From: JBCDBL01 sp039183635
Lineage (GTDB): Bacteria; Pseudomonadota; Alphaproteobacteria; Caulobacterales; Parvularculaceae
Direction: 5' to 3'
DNA: 64,000 bases
Assembly (NCBI GenBank): GCA_039183635.1
Contig: JBCDBL010000001.1
Coordinates: 1 to 64,000, forward strand
Below the pieces are notes generated by a model, which saw only the letters and a list, made by a program, of their open reading frames with translations, did no database searches and had not been told where the DNA came from. Shown piece after piece: positions 9,246 to 18,775 of this stretch. The first letter of the stretch is position 1; each line of letters begins with the position of its first letter. A program made the translations under genes and the position numbers.

Positions 9246-10313
9246 CTATTTTTCAATCATACAATCAATGAGCACATCACTTGCGCCTGTCCACATTTTA
9301 GGAAAACCAAGATCGAGTGTTGTATGAAAGCCTGGAGCAGCTGCGAGCAAACGGGGGATTGTATTCACGGCGACGGCAGCCGTCCCCACACCCCCTTTTG
9401 ATGAAACCTCTCGTCTAACCTGGATATCGACATTTGGATCGCCGTGTATTCGCGCATGATCACCAAGCTGAAATCCATCTTCATCGGCATTTGGATCAAG
9501 AACACCGTTCATCTTAAAATTCAATACGACGTCGCCATCGCGATACCCAGAAACATATTGTCGGAAGCCGCAAACGCGCCCAGGCTGCACTTCTAAAAAA
9601 GATGTCTTACGCACAGTCTTCGCCAAAAGCGCCTCCTTAGTTTGAACGAGCCGATCAACCTTTAACCCAGCGCCCTGTGCAACGAACGCAGCCGTTTCGA
9701 CCAACCCGATATGGCCGATATACCCGGCCGCTGCGCCTTCTGCGAATTCTTTAGCCGTCAGACCTGCGCCAATATGGACCATTTCATCTGGGCCGTACGG
9801 AGAGAAGTCAACATTACGCTCAACTTCAATGCGCGCGATTTTCGCACAAGGCGTCGTACAAACAAGCGGCAGCAGGTCCATAATAAAACCTGGATTAATA
9901 CCAACAGCGGCGACACTCCGTCCAGCCGCACGCGCAGCTTTATCTACACGCCTGGCCACATTACAAACAGGTCCCACTGGGAAGAATAACTCTTGAACGA
10001 TACCGAGGACAGACAGACCTCGCCCCAAACACGAAGATATCAAAGGTTCAGCCTCTTGGGCGAAGGCGGTAGTGGATAAAAGTGCAATATCAGCGTCGCT
10101 ATCAGAAAGGACAGCTTCTGCATCTCTAGAGACGACAACATCGGCGCCTTGATCATCAATCCGTATAAGATCCTTTAAATTTTTCCCGATTTTTGCATCA
10201 TCGGTATCAATAGCGCCGACAATCAAAGCATCAGATCGGCTGTAGAGAATCCGCGCCATCTCGCACGCCATCGCCCCAACCCCGTATAGAACAATTCGAA
10301 TAGGCCTCGTCAT
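9246..10313 (-). CDS. NAD(P)-dependent dehydrogenase, 2,4-diaminopentanoate dehydrogenase / dihydrodipicolinate reductase-like
   Basis: 355 residues. The N-terminus is a Rossmann fold (MTRPIRIVLYGVGAMACEMA) with the GxGxM arrangement of dihydrodipicolinate-reductase-like enzymes. The middle has GINPGFIMDLLP and GAGLTAKEF...IGHIGL, and the C-terminus HGDPNVDIQVRR and AVNTIPRLLAA. These segments fit the family of 2,4-diaminopentanoate dehydrogenase, known from ornithine fermentation, better than lysine-biosynthetic DapB. The start is supported by ggag just upstream of the ATG. The gene is divergent from a LysR regulator, the standard arrangement for a regulator and its target. Likely job: oxidation or reduction of an amino-keto acid; the actual substrate is not evident and there are no ornithine-fermentation genes beside it. 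Confidence 0.8.
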   Translation of the reverse strand: MTRPIRIVLYGVGAMACEMARILYSRSDALIVGAIDTDDAKIGKNLKDLIRIDDQGADVVVSRDAEAVLSDSDADIALLSTTAFAQEAEPLISSCLGRGLSVLGIVQELFFPVGPVCNVARRVDKAARAAGRSVAAVGINPGFIMDLLPLVCTTPCAKIARIEVERNVDFSPYGPDEMVHIGAGLTAKEFAEGAAAGYIGHIGLVETAAFVAQGAGLKVDRLVQTKEALLAKTVRKTSFLEVQPGRVCGFRQYVSGYRDGDVVLNFKMNGVLDPNADEDGFQLGDHARIHGDPNVDIQVRREVSSKGGVGTAAVAVNTIPRLLAAAPGFHTTLDLGFPKMWTGASDVLIDCMIEK

Positions 10314-10535
10314 TGGATACTCCTCATCTAACTAGAGCCATCGATTTCTATTTGGTGTTCTCGAACCGGTTCGCTGTTAGATTTTTCGACAGGCTCCATT
10401 ATCTCAATAACCCAGCTAGCAAATTTGGCGACCCCCACCCCTGGAATCACCATCTGCTCCTTATTCAGATGATAGTAAGTCATCGCATCCCTCGCGGTCT
10501 TTGCGGCGAAAACCGAGGAAAGATGGCGCATGCCT

Positions 10536-10559
10536 AAAAATAGGTAAAATACTATTTTT
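10536..10559. promoter_or_regulatory. Perfect 8-8-8 inverted repeat, candidate LysR operator
   Basis: AAAAATAG, 8 spacer bases, then CTATTTTT: a perfect dyad in the divergent promoter region, 35 bp before the LysR start. LysR regulators commonly bind such A+T-rich interrupted dyads (T-N11-A type), so this is a plausible binding site for autoregulation and control of the dehydrogenase. The rest of 10314-10594 shows no other clear signal. Confidence 0.5.
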
Positions 10560-10594
10560 GTGGAATAATAATATTTTTTTTGTATAAATTGGGA

Positions 10595-11488
10595 ATGATC
10601 GTTAACCGCTTAAAGTACTTCATCGCCGTCGCAGAGCATCTGAGCTTCAGCAAAGCGGCTGACCATTTGCACATGTCCCAACCGCCTTTGAGCCAGCAAA
10701 TTCAGAAGCTGGAGACGGAGGTAGGCGCAGAGTTATTTCGCAGAACTAAACGCTCTGTCGTGCTAACCGCGGCGGGAGAAGAGTTGCTCAAAGGAGCGCG
10801 CCTAGCCCTCGCTCAGGTTGAAAGGGCGGCCTCAACAGCGCGGGCGGCCGACTGCGGAGAGATTGGCTCCATTGCTTGCGGTTTCACCGATGATAATGTA
10901 CGCGGACTCGTAATTGATGTAATGATGGAATTTCACCACGAATTCCCCAGTGCACGTATTTTAAGTCAAGTAGGCGACAGTCGGATGTTAACAGCATTAG
11001 TTGAAAGGGGTCACCTTGATCTCGCCGTCGTTTCGCAAGCCGCGCCCTCCCAAGCAGGAGCGGCGTCATTGAAAACCCAATCTCTCCCAAAGCTGGAATT
11101 TGTCGCCATCGTTCCTTTGAGTTATAGATCAACTGATATAACGCATATTGACCTTCAGGACTTACGTGATGAGCCTTTTATATTTATCCCAAGCACAGGT
11201 TGGACAGGTTTTTATGCCCAAACAAGCCGTATGTTCGATGAAGCTGGTTTTACGCCAAGAATTATTCATGAAACATTCTCTACAGATACCATTATTAGTC
11301 TTGTTACAGCTGGCGCCGGCGTGTCTCTTGTAACACGTGACATTGCACAAATGTTCGAAAAATCCGTTAAGATACTTTCCTTGAGACAGCCGTCTTATTT
11401 AAGCAGAACCGCAGTTTGGCGACAGGATAATAAATCACCTCTTCTGAATAACTTTTTGAGAATACTGAAAGCGTTCGAAGACATGTAA
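10595..11488 (+). CDS. LysR-family transcriptional regulator
   Basis: 297 residues from the ATG at 10595; a TTG at 10580 would add five residues, but the ATG gives MIVNRLKYFIAVAEHLSFS, the usual LysR beginning, and the same length as the paralogue at 62822-63715. The winged helix-turn-helix covers about residues 1-60 (FSKAADHLHMSQPPLSQQI) and the inducer-binding domain the rest (GFTDDN, VGDSRMLTALVERGHLDLAV). The two LysR proteins share long identical stretches in both domains, including ETFSTDTIISLVTAG against ETFSTETIISLVSAG, so they probably sense related compounds. Here it is divergent from the diaminopentanoate-dehydrogenase-like gene, its most likely target. Confidence 0.93.
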   Translation: MIVNRLKYFIAVAEHLSFSKAADHLHMSQPPLSQQIQKLETEVGAELFRRTKRSVVLTAAGEELLKGARLALAQVERAASTARAADCGEIGSIACGFTDDNVRGLVIDVMMEFHHEFPSARILSQVGDSRMLTALVERGHLDLAVVSQAAPSQAGAASLKTQSLPKLEFVAIVPLSYRSTDITHIDLQDLRDEPFIFIPSTGWTGFYAQTSRMFDEAGFTPRIIHETFSTDTIISLVTAGAGVSLVTRDIAQMFEKSVKILSLRQPSYLSRTAVWRQDNKSPLLNNFLRILKAFEDM

Positions 11489-11961
11489 GTATTTCTAGAA
11501 TACGTTGCTCTCCCAGAGCTCGACAACGCAGTACATAGCGGTACAAATGCATTGCCCCAGTACAGGCGCACTCTTAGAGGCTCGCATGAATTGATCAACC
11601 AGGCGGCGCGCCTCTCGGACAATCGCGCATCTTTGCAAAAGTTATACTTACCTATGCATGTAGCACGCATTTAGCCTGGCACTTTATCCATATCGGCACA
11701 GCCGATAGTTGGGAATGGCTTGCAACGAGTTCTAACTTGAACCTGGTTTTTTCAATGCGCAGATCCATTTGCCCATTCCAATGAGACCAAAGCGCATCTT
11801 TCAAAAATCGTGCGAAACAGATATCGAACGCTTTTGCGCTTCAGTTCCCGCTCACAGACCCGGCGCCAGGCGGCGCTTTAATGCAGGTCGAAAACACCCC
11901 CAAAAGACAAGGGGCAGCGCAGCATGTAGCCGCACTGCCCCCGCCCTTTTTTAATGTAAGC
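11489..11961. other. Intergenic region between convergent LysR and TonB-receptor genes
   Basis: No convincing gene: short open frames here have no recognisable protein features. The only structure seen is the hairpin terminator at its right end, beside the TonB-receptor stop codon. Confidence 0.5.
11908..11952. terminator. Rho-independent terminator
   Basis: GGGGCAGCGC and GCACTGCCCC form a stem with one weak pair around a loop of about a dozen bases (11911-11941), followed by CCGCCC and six T on the + strand. On the - strand the hairpin follows the TonB-receptor stop within 10 bp, with a weaker T-rich tail, so it may serve the receptor gene as well as rightward transcription. Confidence 0.6.
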
Positions 11962-14334
11962 TTACTCGCCAAACGACACTGTAAGCCGGGCGCCGTAATA
12001 AGACGGGCGAACGGCGAAGATATTGCCGGCAAAACTACTGGCGAGACCGTTGGCGCCAACCCCGACAGCCTGGCCGTCATTTGTAATGTTTTCACCAAAC
12101 ACTACAAATCTATACCGATCATTCTCGACACCAACCCTGAGATTCACGGTTTCGTAGCCCTCAATTAGGCTGAAGTTTGGGTCTTGAGGATCAGATACAT
12201 TCAATTCGTTTGTAAAGAATTCATCAGTCCACCCGACTTCACCACGTACAAAGCCTTCTAAGTCTGTAGATATCTGCTGTGTATACTGCACAGCCAGGTT
12301 GGCTGTAATCGCCGACATATTCGGTAGCTCGTTGTCCAGAATACCAACAGGGTTCCCAAGGCTATCAGTGGTGCAAACCCCGAGAGATGGGGCCGCAGGA
12401 CAATCCCCGCCAGTGAAACCGCCATCGAGATAGCCAAAGCCGCCATTAATGCGCAACCCATCGGTGAGCCGTGCTGCAAAATCAAGCTCAATGCCGTATG
12501 CCTCTGCTTCACCAGCATTCTGCGTCACCAGTGCAGGACTCGCCCCGCCAGAGCGCAAGAAAAGGGAATCAAACTGAATATCAGTCCAATCGGAGTAGAA
12601 ACCGGCGATATTGAAAAGCACATCGCCGCCTAAGAATACGCCCTTCACGCCAGCTTCATAATTCCACAGCACTTCACTTTCATACGTACTGGGAATAGTT
12701 GGGTCTGTGGCGGCTTCAAGGTTGAAGCCGCCCGGCTTGGTTCCGCGCGCAACTTGAACGTAAGTATTCACGTTGTCGCTAATTGCATAGGTGGCAGACG
12801 CCTTGGCGGAGATGGAATTAAACGTCTCAGAACCGCTGACGGGGTCTGGGTCGGCCAGAAAAGGCTGTGGGCCACCGAAAAATAAAAACGAAATGAGACC
12901 GCCTGGAATATCAAGCAGAGGCCCCGTGTTGAACGATTCAGAAACTTCGTCAATCGCATAGCGCAAACCACCCTCCAGCGTGAGACGGTCGTCAGCCGTT
13001 GTCCACGATAAATCACCAAACAGGGCGAATGATTCGATTTCAACAAGGTCCTCCTGGACGCTAATAACATCCGGCCGCATCGCCAAACCAGTCGGCGCGA
13101 CGAAAAACACCTCAGTGAAGTAGTCATCCTGCACGAAGCGGTACCGCTCGCCGGTTGACTCATCTTGCGCATACAGAAGACCTGCCGACCAGTACAGCCC
13201 TTGGGATTCATTCGATTGAATACGCGCCTCTATACTGTAAGAGTCAATCTCCTCTTCAACATCATCGGACCAATAATCGCCAGGCAAGTAGTCCAGATCG
13301 CCCGATTGCGTCACTTCCTGCTGAATTAGCCCGCCGTTCAAGATGCCTAGAACAGGGCCAAAGTCATACTCAACGCGAGCAGTGGCGACAAGTAAATCAC
13401 GGGTGAATTCAGCCTCCCCGTTGGTGTTAATAGTATCAGTGTTGCTAGGTGAAAACCCTATGTCGCCATAGTCACCGCGCGGATCAGGTGAAACCCCCGC
13501 CAAGTCCGTTAGAATAAAGTCCAAAAACTGATCGAACTGACCGTTCGGCACAGCTTCCGGGTAGCCTTGCTCAAAATCGGAATATGCGATTGACAGGTCA
13601 GCCGTTAAACGGTCGTTCGGTTGATACCGGAACGCAGCGCGCCCGCCATAATTTTTGATGGAACTGTCGCCTCCGGGCCCTATATTATCGATAGCACCGT
13701 CAGAACCTTCGTAGAAAGCCGTTCCTCGAAAGAAGAGGTTTTCTGTAAGGGGAACATTCATAGCACCCCGGATTTCGTGGTTGTTAAACCGCCCATATTC
13801 GGCCGCAAGAAAACCTGTTGTCTCATCATTGGGCTTGACTGTTGTAATACTGACGGCGCCGCCCGTTACATTCCGTCCGAAATGCGTACTTTGCGGACCG
13901 CGCAAAATCTCGATCCGTTCGATATCGTAAAGGCTGCTGTCGTAGGCGTCTGTGTTGGATGTCGGCGAAAGATTAATACCGTCGACATAAACGCCAACTG
14001 AGTTCACCGCCCCGCCAATATTACGGACGCCACGAATGACAAGATTGAGCTGCAGCGGCGACCCGAGGGTAGATGAACCAACATTCGGCGCCAGGGCCAC
14101 ATAATCCGAAAGTTCATCAATCTGATAGCTCTGAATCTCCTGTTGACCCAATACGGTCATGCTCACCGGAACGTCAATGACGTTCTGCTCACGACGCTGC
14201 GCCGTGACGACAAGGACATCGATAGACCCATCGTCTATTCCATCCTGCGCGAGTGCTGCTGGCGTCGCCGCGATCATGAACAGTGCGGACGCGCACCCTG
14301 TCAGCAGACTATTTCGAATTCTATTGGTTTTCAT
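11962..14334 (-). CDS. TonB-dependent outer-membrane receptor (no STN domain)
   Basis: 790 residues. A signal peptide ends PAALA-Q (cleavage after about residue 29), then a TonB-box-like IDVLVVTAQRRE and a plug domain from about residue 45 (DVPVSMTVLGQQEIQ, later RIEILRGPQSTHFGRNVTGG). The rest is a beta-barrel with the usual C-terminal signatures: ESEVLWNYEAGVKG, NAGEAEAYGIELDF, and a final aromatic strand YYGARLTVSFGE. There is no N-terminal STN domain, so it is a plain TonB-energised importer rather than a surface-signalling receptor. The neighbouring MFS transporter gene is in the same orientation 173 bp upstream, so the pair may carry one substrate across the outer and inner membranes (inference). 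The ligand is not predictable; receptors of this class in alphaproteobacteria import many organic compounds besides iron chelates. Confidence 0.93.
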   Translation of the reverse strand: MKTNRIRNSLLTGCASALFMIAATPAALAQDGIDDGSIDVLVVTAQRREQNVIDVPVSMTVLGQQEIQSYQIDELSDYVALAPNVGSSTLGSPLQLNLVIRGVRNIGGAVNSVGVYVDGINLSPTSNTDAYDSSLYDIERIEILRGPQSTHFGRNVTGGAVSITTVKPNDETTGFLAAEYGRFNNHEIRGAMNVPLTENLFFRGTAFYEGSDGAIDNIGPGGDSSIKNYGGRAAFRYQPNDRLTADLSIAYSDFEQGYPEAVPNGQFDQFLDFILTDLAGVSPDPRGDYGDIGFSPSNTDTINTNGEAEFTRDLLVATARVEYDFGPVLGILNGGLIQQEVTQSGDLDYLPGDYWSDDVEEEIDSYSIEARIQSNESQGLYWSAGLLYAQDESTGERYRFVQDDYFTEVFFVAPTGLAMRPDVISVQEDLVEIESFALFGDLSWTTADDRLTLEGGLRYAIDEVSESFNTGPLLDIPGGLISFLFFGGPQPFLADPDPVSGSETFNSISAKASATYAISDNVNTYVQVARGTKPGGFNLEAATDPTIPSTYESEVLWNYEAGVKGVFLGGDVLFNIAGFYSDWTDIQFDSLFLRSGGASPALVTQNAGEAEAYGIELDFAARLTDGLRINGGFGYLDGGFTGGDCPAAPSLGVCTTDSLGNPVGILDNELPNMSAITANLAVQYTQQISTDLEGFVRGEVGWTDEFFTNELNVSDPQDPNFSLIEGYETVNLRVGVENDRYRFVVFGENITNDGQAVGVGANGLASSFAGNIFAVRPSYYGARLTVSFGE

Positions 14335-14507
14335 TTCCGTTTCCCCTTCCTTTTAAATCGCTGATTCGTTGTTAGCGTTTATTTTTTTGATTGTGCAACC
14401 GCCTGCAGGCAGGTACGGCGCAGTCATTCAGTGTAGAGACTTTTTTATAGAACACTTTTACAACAGATAAATACATTTACCTCCTTTAAAAGAACACCTC
14501 ATATATT

Positions 14508-15917
14508 TTAGACGACTCGCTCAGCATCAGGTCTGTGCTGATGTAAATTCTCGCCTTCAAAAACCGCCCCTCCGCCCTTCACCGGCAAATCTTGAGAAAG
14601 ATGTGAATGCGAACGCCCCACCACAGCGGGTCGTAAAAGAAGCAGGCTTAGGCACCCCAAAAAAAATGCTCCGCATCCTGTATAAAAAAGCGCCGTATCA
14701 AGCTTCATTCCGTCAGCAGAAAGTCGGTCGGACAAAACCGCGACAATTGTCGGTCCAAGTCCCAAACCAAAGAGATTTGTGAACAGCAACCAAATCGCAG
14801 CCGCCTGCGCTTTAAAGTGGGCAGGCGCAATGAGCTGCAGCCCAACCTGAGGCACGGTCATTGATGCAACGCCAAAAACGGCGAAGAGTCCGAAAGCTAC
14901 AATGGCGAATTCAGGCGTAGACAGGGTCGGCACGAGAAGCGCCGGGACAACCGCCACCAGGTTTAGAGCAAGCAACGCGTTCGCTGCGCCCACGGCTTTG
15001 TTATCGCCGCCTAACTTGTTTACGCAGAAAGACGCCAGAACGGGAGCGATAAACCCTGCTACAAGAAAAACAGCGCCAAGCACTGCACCTGTTTGCTGGG
15101 GCGGCCAGGCATGCGATCGCTCCATCATCGCCGGGATCCAAGATAGCAGGCCGAATGTGTAACAAAGGATTATGGATGGCCCGAGAATGAAAGCCATATA
15201 CGGCGCCGCCCGGGGCAAACCCCGTTTGCAGGACACAATAACCCGCGTAACACTTTCTTTGTCTAGACTGAAAGTCAGCGGATCTTTTTCCTCCGCCTTC
15301 CGATCACGCTGCGGCTCCTCAATGAACAGCATAATAACAGCCGCCAGAAAAGCAGGAATGGCAATTAGAATAAACATAACTCGCCATGCGGCGAATTCAC
15401 CTTCCAGGCCAGCAGATATCTGCTCAGCGAATGGGAAAAACACACCGCCAACTGCGTAGGCGATAGAAACACCGAGAATGCTTCCCGACGTAAAAACACT
15501 GACCGGAAGCGCGCGTTCGTCAGGGGAAAAACGACTCGAAATTAAGGACATTGCCGCTGGAACAAGCGCTGCTTCGCCCAGCCCCACCCCCATCCGGGCA
15601 ATCAATAACAACTCAAAATTAGACGCAAACGCGCTGAGCGCCGTCATAAGCCCCCAAACGACAATCCCTCCGATAATAAGCTTCTTACGGTTGTAACGAT
15701 CAGCAAGTCGCGCCAGAGGCAATCCGCACAGCGCGTAAAACAGCGCAAAAGCAAACCCTATCAACAACCCGATTTGTGCATCAGACAGACCCAAATCGCT
15801 CCGCATATCGCCAACGATAAAAGTAATCGCCAAGCGATCAACGTATGCAACGATGTAAGCGAAGAGGAGCGCAGACACCATGTGCCAACGACGAAAGTTA
15901 TTCCGAGAGCTAATCAC
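14508..15917 (-). CDS. MFS transporter, spinster-like
   Basis: 469 residues, 12 predicted membrane helices. The N-terminus (AYIVAYVDRLAITFIVGDMR) and the loop between helices 2 and 3 (GLPLARLADRYNRKKLI) carry the major facilitator signature, and the arrangement resembles spinster-type and organic-anion MFS permeases common in sphingomonad-like alphaproteobacteria. Helix 4-5 motif RMGVGLGEAALVPAAMSLI is typical. The start codon appears to be GTG at 15917; an internal ATG at codon 13 is an alternative. It lies upstream of, and in the same direction as, the TonB receptor. Role: inner-membrane transport of a small organic solute, direction and substrate unknown. Confidence 0.9.
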   Translation of the reverse strand: MISSRNNFRRWHMVSALLFAYIVAYVDRLAITFIVGDMRSDLGLSDAQIGLLIGFAFALFYALCGLPLARLADRYNRKKLIIGGIVVWGLMTALSAFASNFELLLIARMGVGLGEAALVPAAMSLISSRFSPDERALPVSVFTSGSILGVSIAYAVGGVFFPFAEQISAGLEGEFAAWRVMFILIAIPAFLAAVIMLFIEEPQRDRKAEEKDPLTFSLDKESVTRVIVSCKRGLPRAAPYMAFILGPSIILCYTFGLLSWIPAMMERSHAWPPQQTGAVLGAVFLVAGFIAPVLASFCVNKLGGDNKAVGAANALLALNLVAVVPALLVPTLSTPEFAIVAFGLFAVFGVASMTVPQVGLQLIAPAHFKAQAAAIWLLFTNLFGLGLGPTIVAVLSDRLSADGMKLDTALFYTGCGAFFLGCLSLLLLRPAVVGRSHSHLSQDLPVKGGGAVFEGENLHQHRPDAERVV

Positions 15918-16559
15918 CGAGATATACCATCGTCTTTAATATTCATCTGTAAGCATATCAATATGGCGTATGATTTTAACATTTTCTAACAGGCTTTTTC
16001 TCTTTCTAACCTTGCAACCGGCCCAACCGCAGGAATTACGATTTTAACTTTTTTACGCCACACCTTTTGACGAAGATGCCTAGTCGTCATAAACGCGCCC
16101 TTAACCATCAAATCGCGTCTTACTGTGATATCATCAGTTCAACAGCATACCGCCGCCGCCATCTAACGATAGGATGATTGAGCTTAACCCCTAGGATAAT
16201 TCAGCACTGATGGTTTAGGGCGACCGATCCCGAAAGATCTCCCCATAATCCTGCCGCCTGCCTGCTTCAGAAAAGATTTCAAAACTTCCCGAAGCGTAAC
16301 AATCGCCATAATTAGGTGCAGAATCACGGCGATCCAGCATGTAGCAGACAAGCACCAATTGTCAGCTTGTTTATAAGACACCCCATGCGCTTTTTGGGAT
16401 CGATATCCAAGAAACAAGCACGAAGTATTGATCTCTTTTCACCAAGAAACGCTATCGCAGGCTTATCTCACGAAAAAGCAGAGGTGATTTTTAACGACCT
16501 GCCGGCATCCCGCAGAGATCTGTAACATCAGTATGGATTGTCCGCCTGCCTAATACAAC
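15918..16559. other. Intergenic region, no supported gene
   Basis: About 640 bases between the MFS gene and the end of the iron cassette. A 77-codon frame on the - strand (16184-16417) has a short hydrophobic stretch and a basic tail but no recognisable family or ribosome site, and I do not call it. The region must contain the MFS promoter at its left end. No repeat or RNA was recognised. Confidence 0.5.
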
Positions 16560-16835
16560 TTATTCATCCTTACCCCGTGAAGGCGCATGCCAAGCCAGAA
16601 TCCAGCCGATAACTGTTAAAGACGCAAACCAACAGAGGAAAGCCGATACATCTCCCACGCCGATTAGAATCGGGCCTGGTATAAACGCTGCAGACCAAAG
16701 CCAGACCGTACGCCCCTTAACGCGTTGATGTCGCCGCTTAAGCACACGACGCCGCTTTGGGTCGTTATACCGTAAAAGGAGCAGTACGGTCAGCGATGTA
16801 AGTACTGCGAGCACCGTCAAAACCAGCGTCATCAT
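16560..16835 (-). CDS. Small membrane protein of the iron cassette (DUF3325-like)
   Basis: 91 residues with three hydrophobic segments separated by a basic loop (YNDPKRRRVLKRRHQ). Its ATG overlaps the stop of the PepSY gene (ATGATG at 16830-16835), so it is translationally coupled to it. The counterpart in the second cassette (61126-61410) shares MMT.LLT, YDAKRRRVLK and SAFICWLA. Small membrane proteins of DUF3325 type follow PepSY genes in siderophore-uptake loci of other proteobacteria; I assign that family by position and shape, not by a profile match. A longer frame in the same register, beginning at 17183, merely overlaps the PepSY gene. Confidence 0.75.
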   Translation of the reverse strand: MMTLVLTVLAVLTSLTVLLLLRYNDPKRRRVLKRRHQRVKGRTVWLWSAAFIPGPILIGVGDVSAFLCWFASLTVIGWILAWHAPSRGKDE

Positions 16836-18409
16836 TCTGCGGGCGATACAGCCGGACCGGCAAAATGAGGCGCCAACCCCCGCCGTCGAGTTATCTCCGA
16901 GGCAAGCATCCACAGAGCAGCAATAATACAAAGAAGATCCATCATTACGACAATAGGGTCGATCCCGAAACGGCCGAAGCCGCCTCCCGTCCCTATGCGC
17001 GCCAGCGGTACGACGATGAGAAGCAAAGCCAGACCGTAATGCAAAGCAGCCCGGCGCGATTTGCGTGTTTGCATACCGCAGCCAGCCGCAATTGACATCG
17101 ATGCGCCAAGGACAAATCCCGCCGGAGTCCAAAAGAGCGTCATTCCAAATGGCAAGCTTAGGAAGAACCCAAGCACTGCACACGCCAGGGCAATGTTGAC
17201 CCCATAGCCCGTAATCGTGGTCGCTATTTCAAATCGTCGCCACAAAACAGAATTGGTTCTACGCTGGATCCAAAGATCCAACCCTGTAATGTTCACATAG
17301 GCAAGAGCGATACCGAGAGAAACCCAGATAAATTTGGATATGAGACCAGAAAAATCGCCAAAGTGCAAAGCACGCATCAGGATCAATGCGGTATTGCTTG
17401 CAGAAGGCGCCTGGCCGATTGGAACCTGTTCCTCGCGAAACTCTCCTTGCGCCAAGCTATATGCATGCTTTTGAAATATCAACTCACCTTCAGGATTCGG
17501 ATGGAAAACATCTATGCTCGCATCAGCACGCCCCCAGTGCGTAATGTTGAAAGCATACGCGTCGGACCCGGCGCGCTTGGCGGAGTCGGCGAGGATCGTA
17601 TCGATATTCGCAGCCGTCGTCGGCGTCTCGTTCACGATCGCCGGTTTTCCCGCAAGGGCTTCGAACATGGCGATTTGATCTCCTCCGAAAGCTGATTTGG
17701 CCACCATCGGAAATCCAAGCGACAACGCAAAGCTCAGAAAAGCACCGGTAAATGCAAGCACAAAGGAAAATGGAAGCGCCCAGCTCCCGGCAAGAATATG
17801 ACGGTCACGTTTGTTCAGCAGCGCGCTGGAATAGCGCGGTGGAACAAAGATATCCTTGAGCAGATGCTTGTGGATCAGGAGACCAGAACCCGCCGCAACG
17901 AACATCAGGAAGCCCAGTATTCCCGTTGCATAAAGGCCCCATGGGTCCGGGATATGAAGGCTGACATGCAGCGCTACAATAAACTCGTCCAAAGCGCCTA
18001 GAGGATCATGACCGAACAAGTCGGACCCAAAGCCTTCGCGATGAGAGATGACTTCCTTTGAAACCGGATGAAATTCTATAAGGGCGCCAATATCATCTGG
18101 ATCGCCTGAATCATTAAGGCCATGGGTGTGAAAGAACGCCACAACATGGCCCGCAGAGTTCTCGAATACGTTGATGGCTTCAAGATAAGATGGATCTACG
18201 TTCTGCGAGAGCGACACAATCTGATCATGAACGCCAAGGTTTACGCCGCCTTTCGCAACCTTGCCGCCTACGGACCACTGGCCGATTTCATGGGCGAAAA
18301 CCGCTACCGATCCAGACACGACGACAACGTAAAGAAATAACCCCAGTATTACGCCTGACCATCCGTGAATAGCGAGAAGGCGTTTGGTTTTTTCAGTATT
18401 CAACCCCAT
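16832..18409 (-). CDS. PepSY-TM (iron-regulated membrane) protein
   Basis: 525 residues. Starts with TKRLLAIHGWSGVILGLFLY, the first helix of PepSY-associated membrane proteins, and has four or five more helices. Conserved histidines occur near helices (IHGWSG, FHTHG, LHVSLHIPDPWGLY, IHKHLLKDIFVPPR, LHFGDF). Family members such as FoxB and FpvG work with TonB receptors in releasing or reducing iron from siderophores at the inner membrane; paired histidines are thought to bind heme. It is the second-last gene of a six-gene leftward group and its stop overlaps the next start by 4 bp. The paralogue at 59549-61129 is nearly the same length (526 residues) and alignable throughout. Confidence 0.9.
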   Translation of the reverse strand: MGLNTEKTKRLLAIHGWSGVILGLFLYVVVVSGSVAVFAHEIGQWSVGGKVAKGGVNLGVHDQIVSLSQNVDPSYLEAINVFENSAGHVVAFFHTHGLNDSGDPDDIGALIEFHPVSKEVISHREGFGSDLFGHDPLGALDEFIVALHVSLHIPDPWGLYATGILGFLMFVAAGSGLLIHKHLLKDIFVPPRYSSALLNKRDRHILAGSWALPFSFVLAFTGAFLSFALSLGFPMVAKSAFGGDQIAMFEALAGKPAIVNETPTTAANIDTILADSAKRAGSDAYAFNITHWGRADASIDVFHPNPEGELIFQKHAYSLAQGEFREEQVPIGQAPSASNTALILMRALHFGDFSGLISKFIWVSLGIALAYVNITGLDLWIQRRTNSVLWRRFEIATTITGYGVNIALACAVLGFFLSLPFGMTLFWTPAGFVLGASMSIAAGCGMQTRKSRRAALHYGLALLLIVVPLARIGTGGGFGRFGIDPIVVMMDLLCIIAALWMLASEITRRRGLAPHFAGPAVSPAE

Positions 18410-18439
18410 CCTGTTTCGAGTCCTGTTTGAATATCGCGA

Positions 18440-18775
18440 CTACCAGCCGCCTGAACTCGCCGCGAAGCCAAGACCAACGACGCTAACTATGCAAAAAACG
18501 CCGTATACACGCCATAAATGATCGGATAGAACCGCATAGAAAAAAGCGGCGCCCCAAATGGCTGGAAAAAACACCACCGGCAGATAGACATGGTCTACCC
18601 CTCCGGGTCCGGGCGGCATCCAAACCGGCGCGCCGGCGAGAAAGAACAGTGCAACGATCAATGATCCTGGACCGGCAAGCATCCAATAACCGAAGGACTT
18701 CGACCTCAGCCAGGCAAACACGGCCCGGCGCGGCCTCAGATGCCGACTCCGCATCTCCCGATCCGCCTTTTCCAC
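18440..18775 (-). CDS. Small membrane protein of the iron cassette (DUF3649-like)
   Basis: 111 residues from a GTG that overlaps the TonB-receptor stop by one base (TAGTG); an ATG seven codons later is an alternative start. Three hydrophobic segments: LAGPGSLIVALFFLAGAPVW, HVYLPVVFFPAIWGAAFFYAV, and a C-terminal helix ending ASSGGW. The counterpart at 59201-59524 has AGPGALVVS, MYLPMTLLPGIWGIAFFYAVLSE and GSGGWT, so the two are clear paralogues. The position, between a TonB receptor and a PepSY protein, is that of DUF3649 proteins in known siderophore loci; the family name is inferred from context. Confidence 0.75.
   Translation of the reverse strand: MEKADREMRSRHLRPRRAVFAWLRSKSFGYWMLAGPGSLIVALFFLAGAPVWMPPGPGGVDHVYLPVVFFPAIWGAAFFYAVLSDHLWRVYGVFCIVSVVGLGFAASSGGW

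Noticed and set aside
9243..9253. ATACTATTTTT near the dehydrogenase stop, matching the LysR operator arm
   Set aside because: It spans the final codons of the dehydrogenase gene, so it is probably coincidence; no dyad is formed there.
16184..16417. 77-codon minus-strand frame in a long intergenic region
   Set aside because: No family resemblance, no ribosome site; left as unexplained intergenic DNA.
16560..17183. Longer version (207 codons) of the last gene of the first iron cassette
   Set aside because: The extra N-terminal part overlaps the PepSY gene by 350 bp; the paralogue in the second cassette supports the short 91-residue form.
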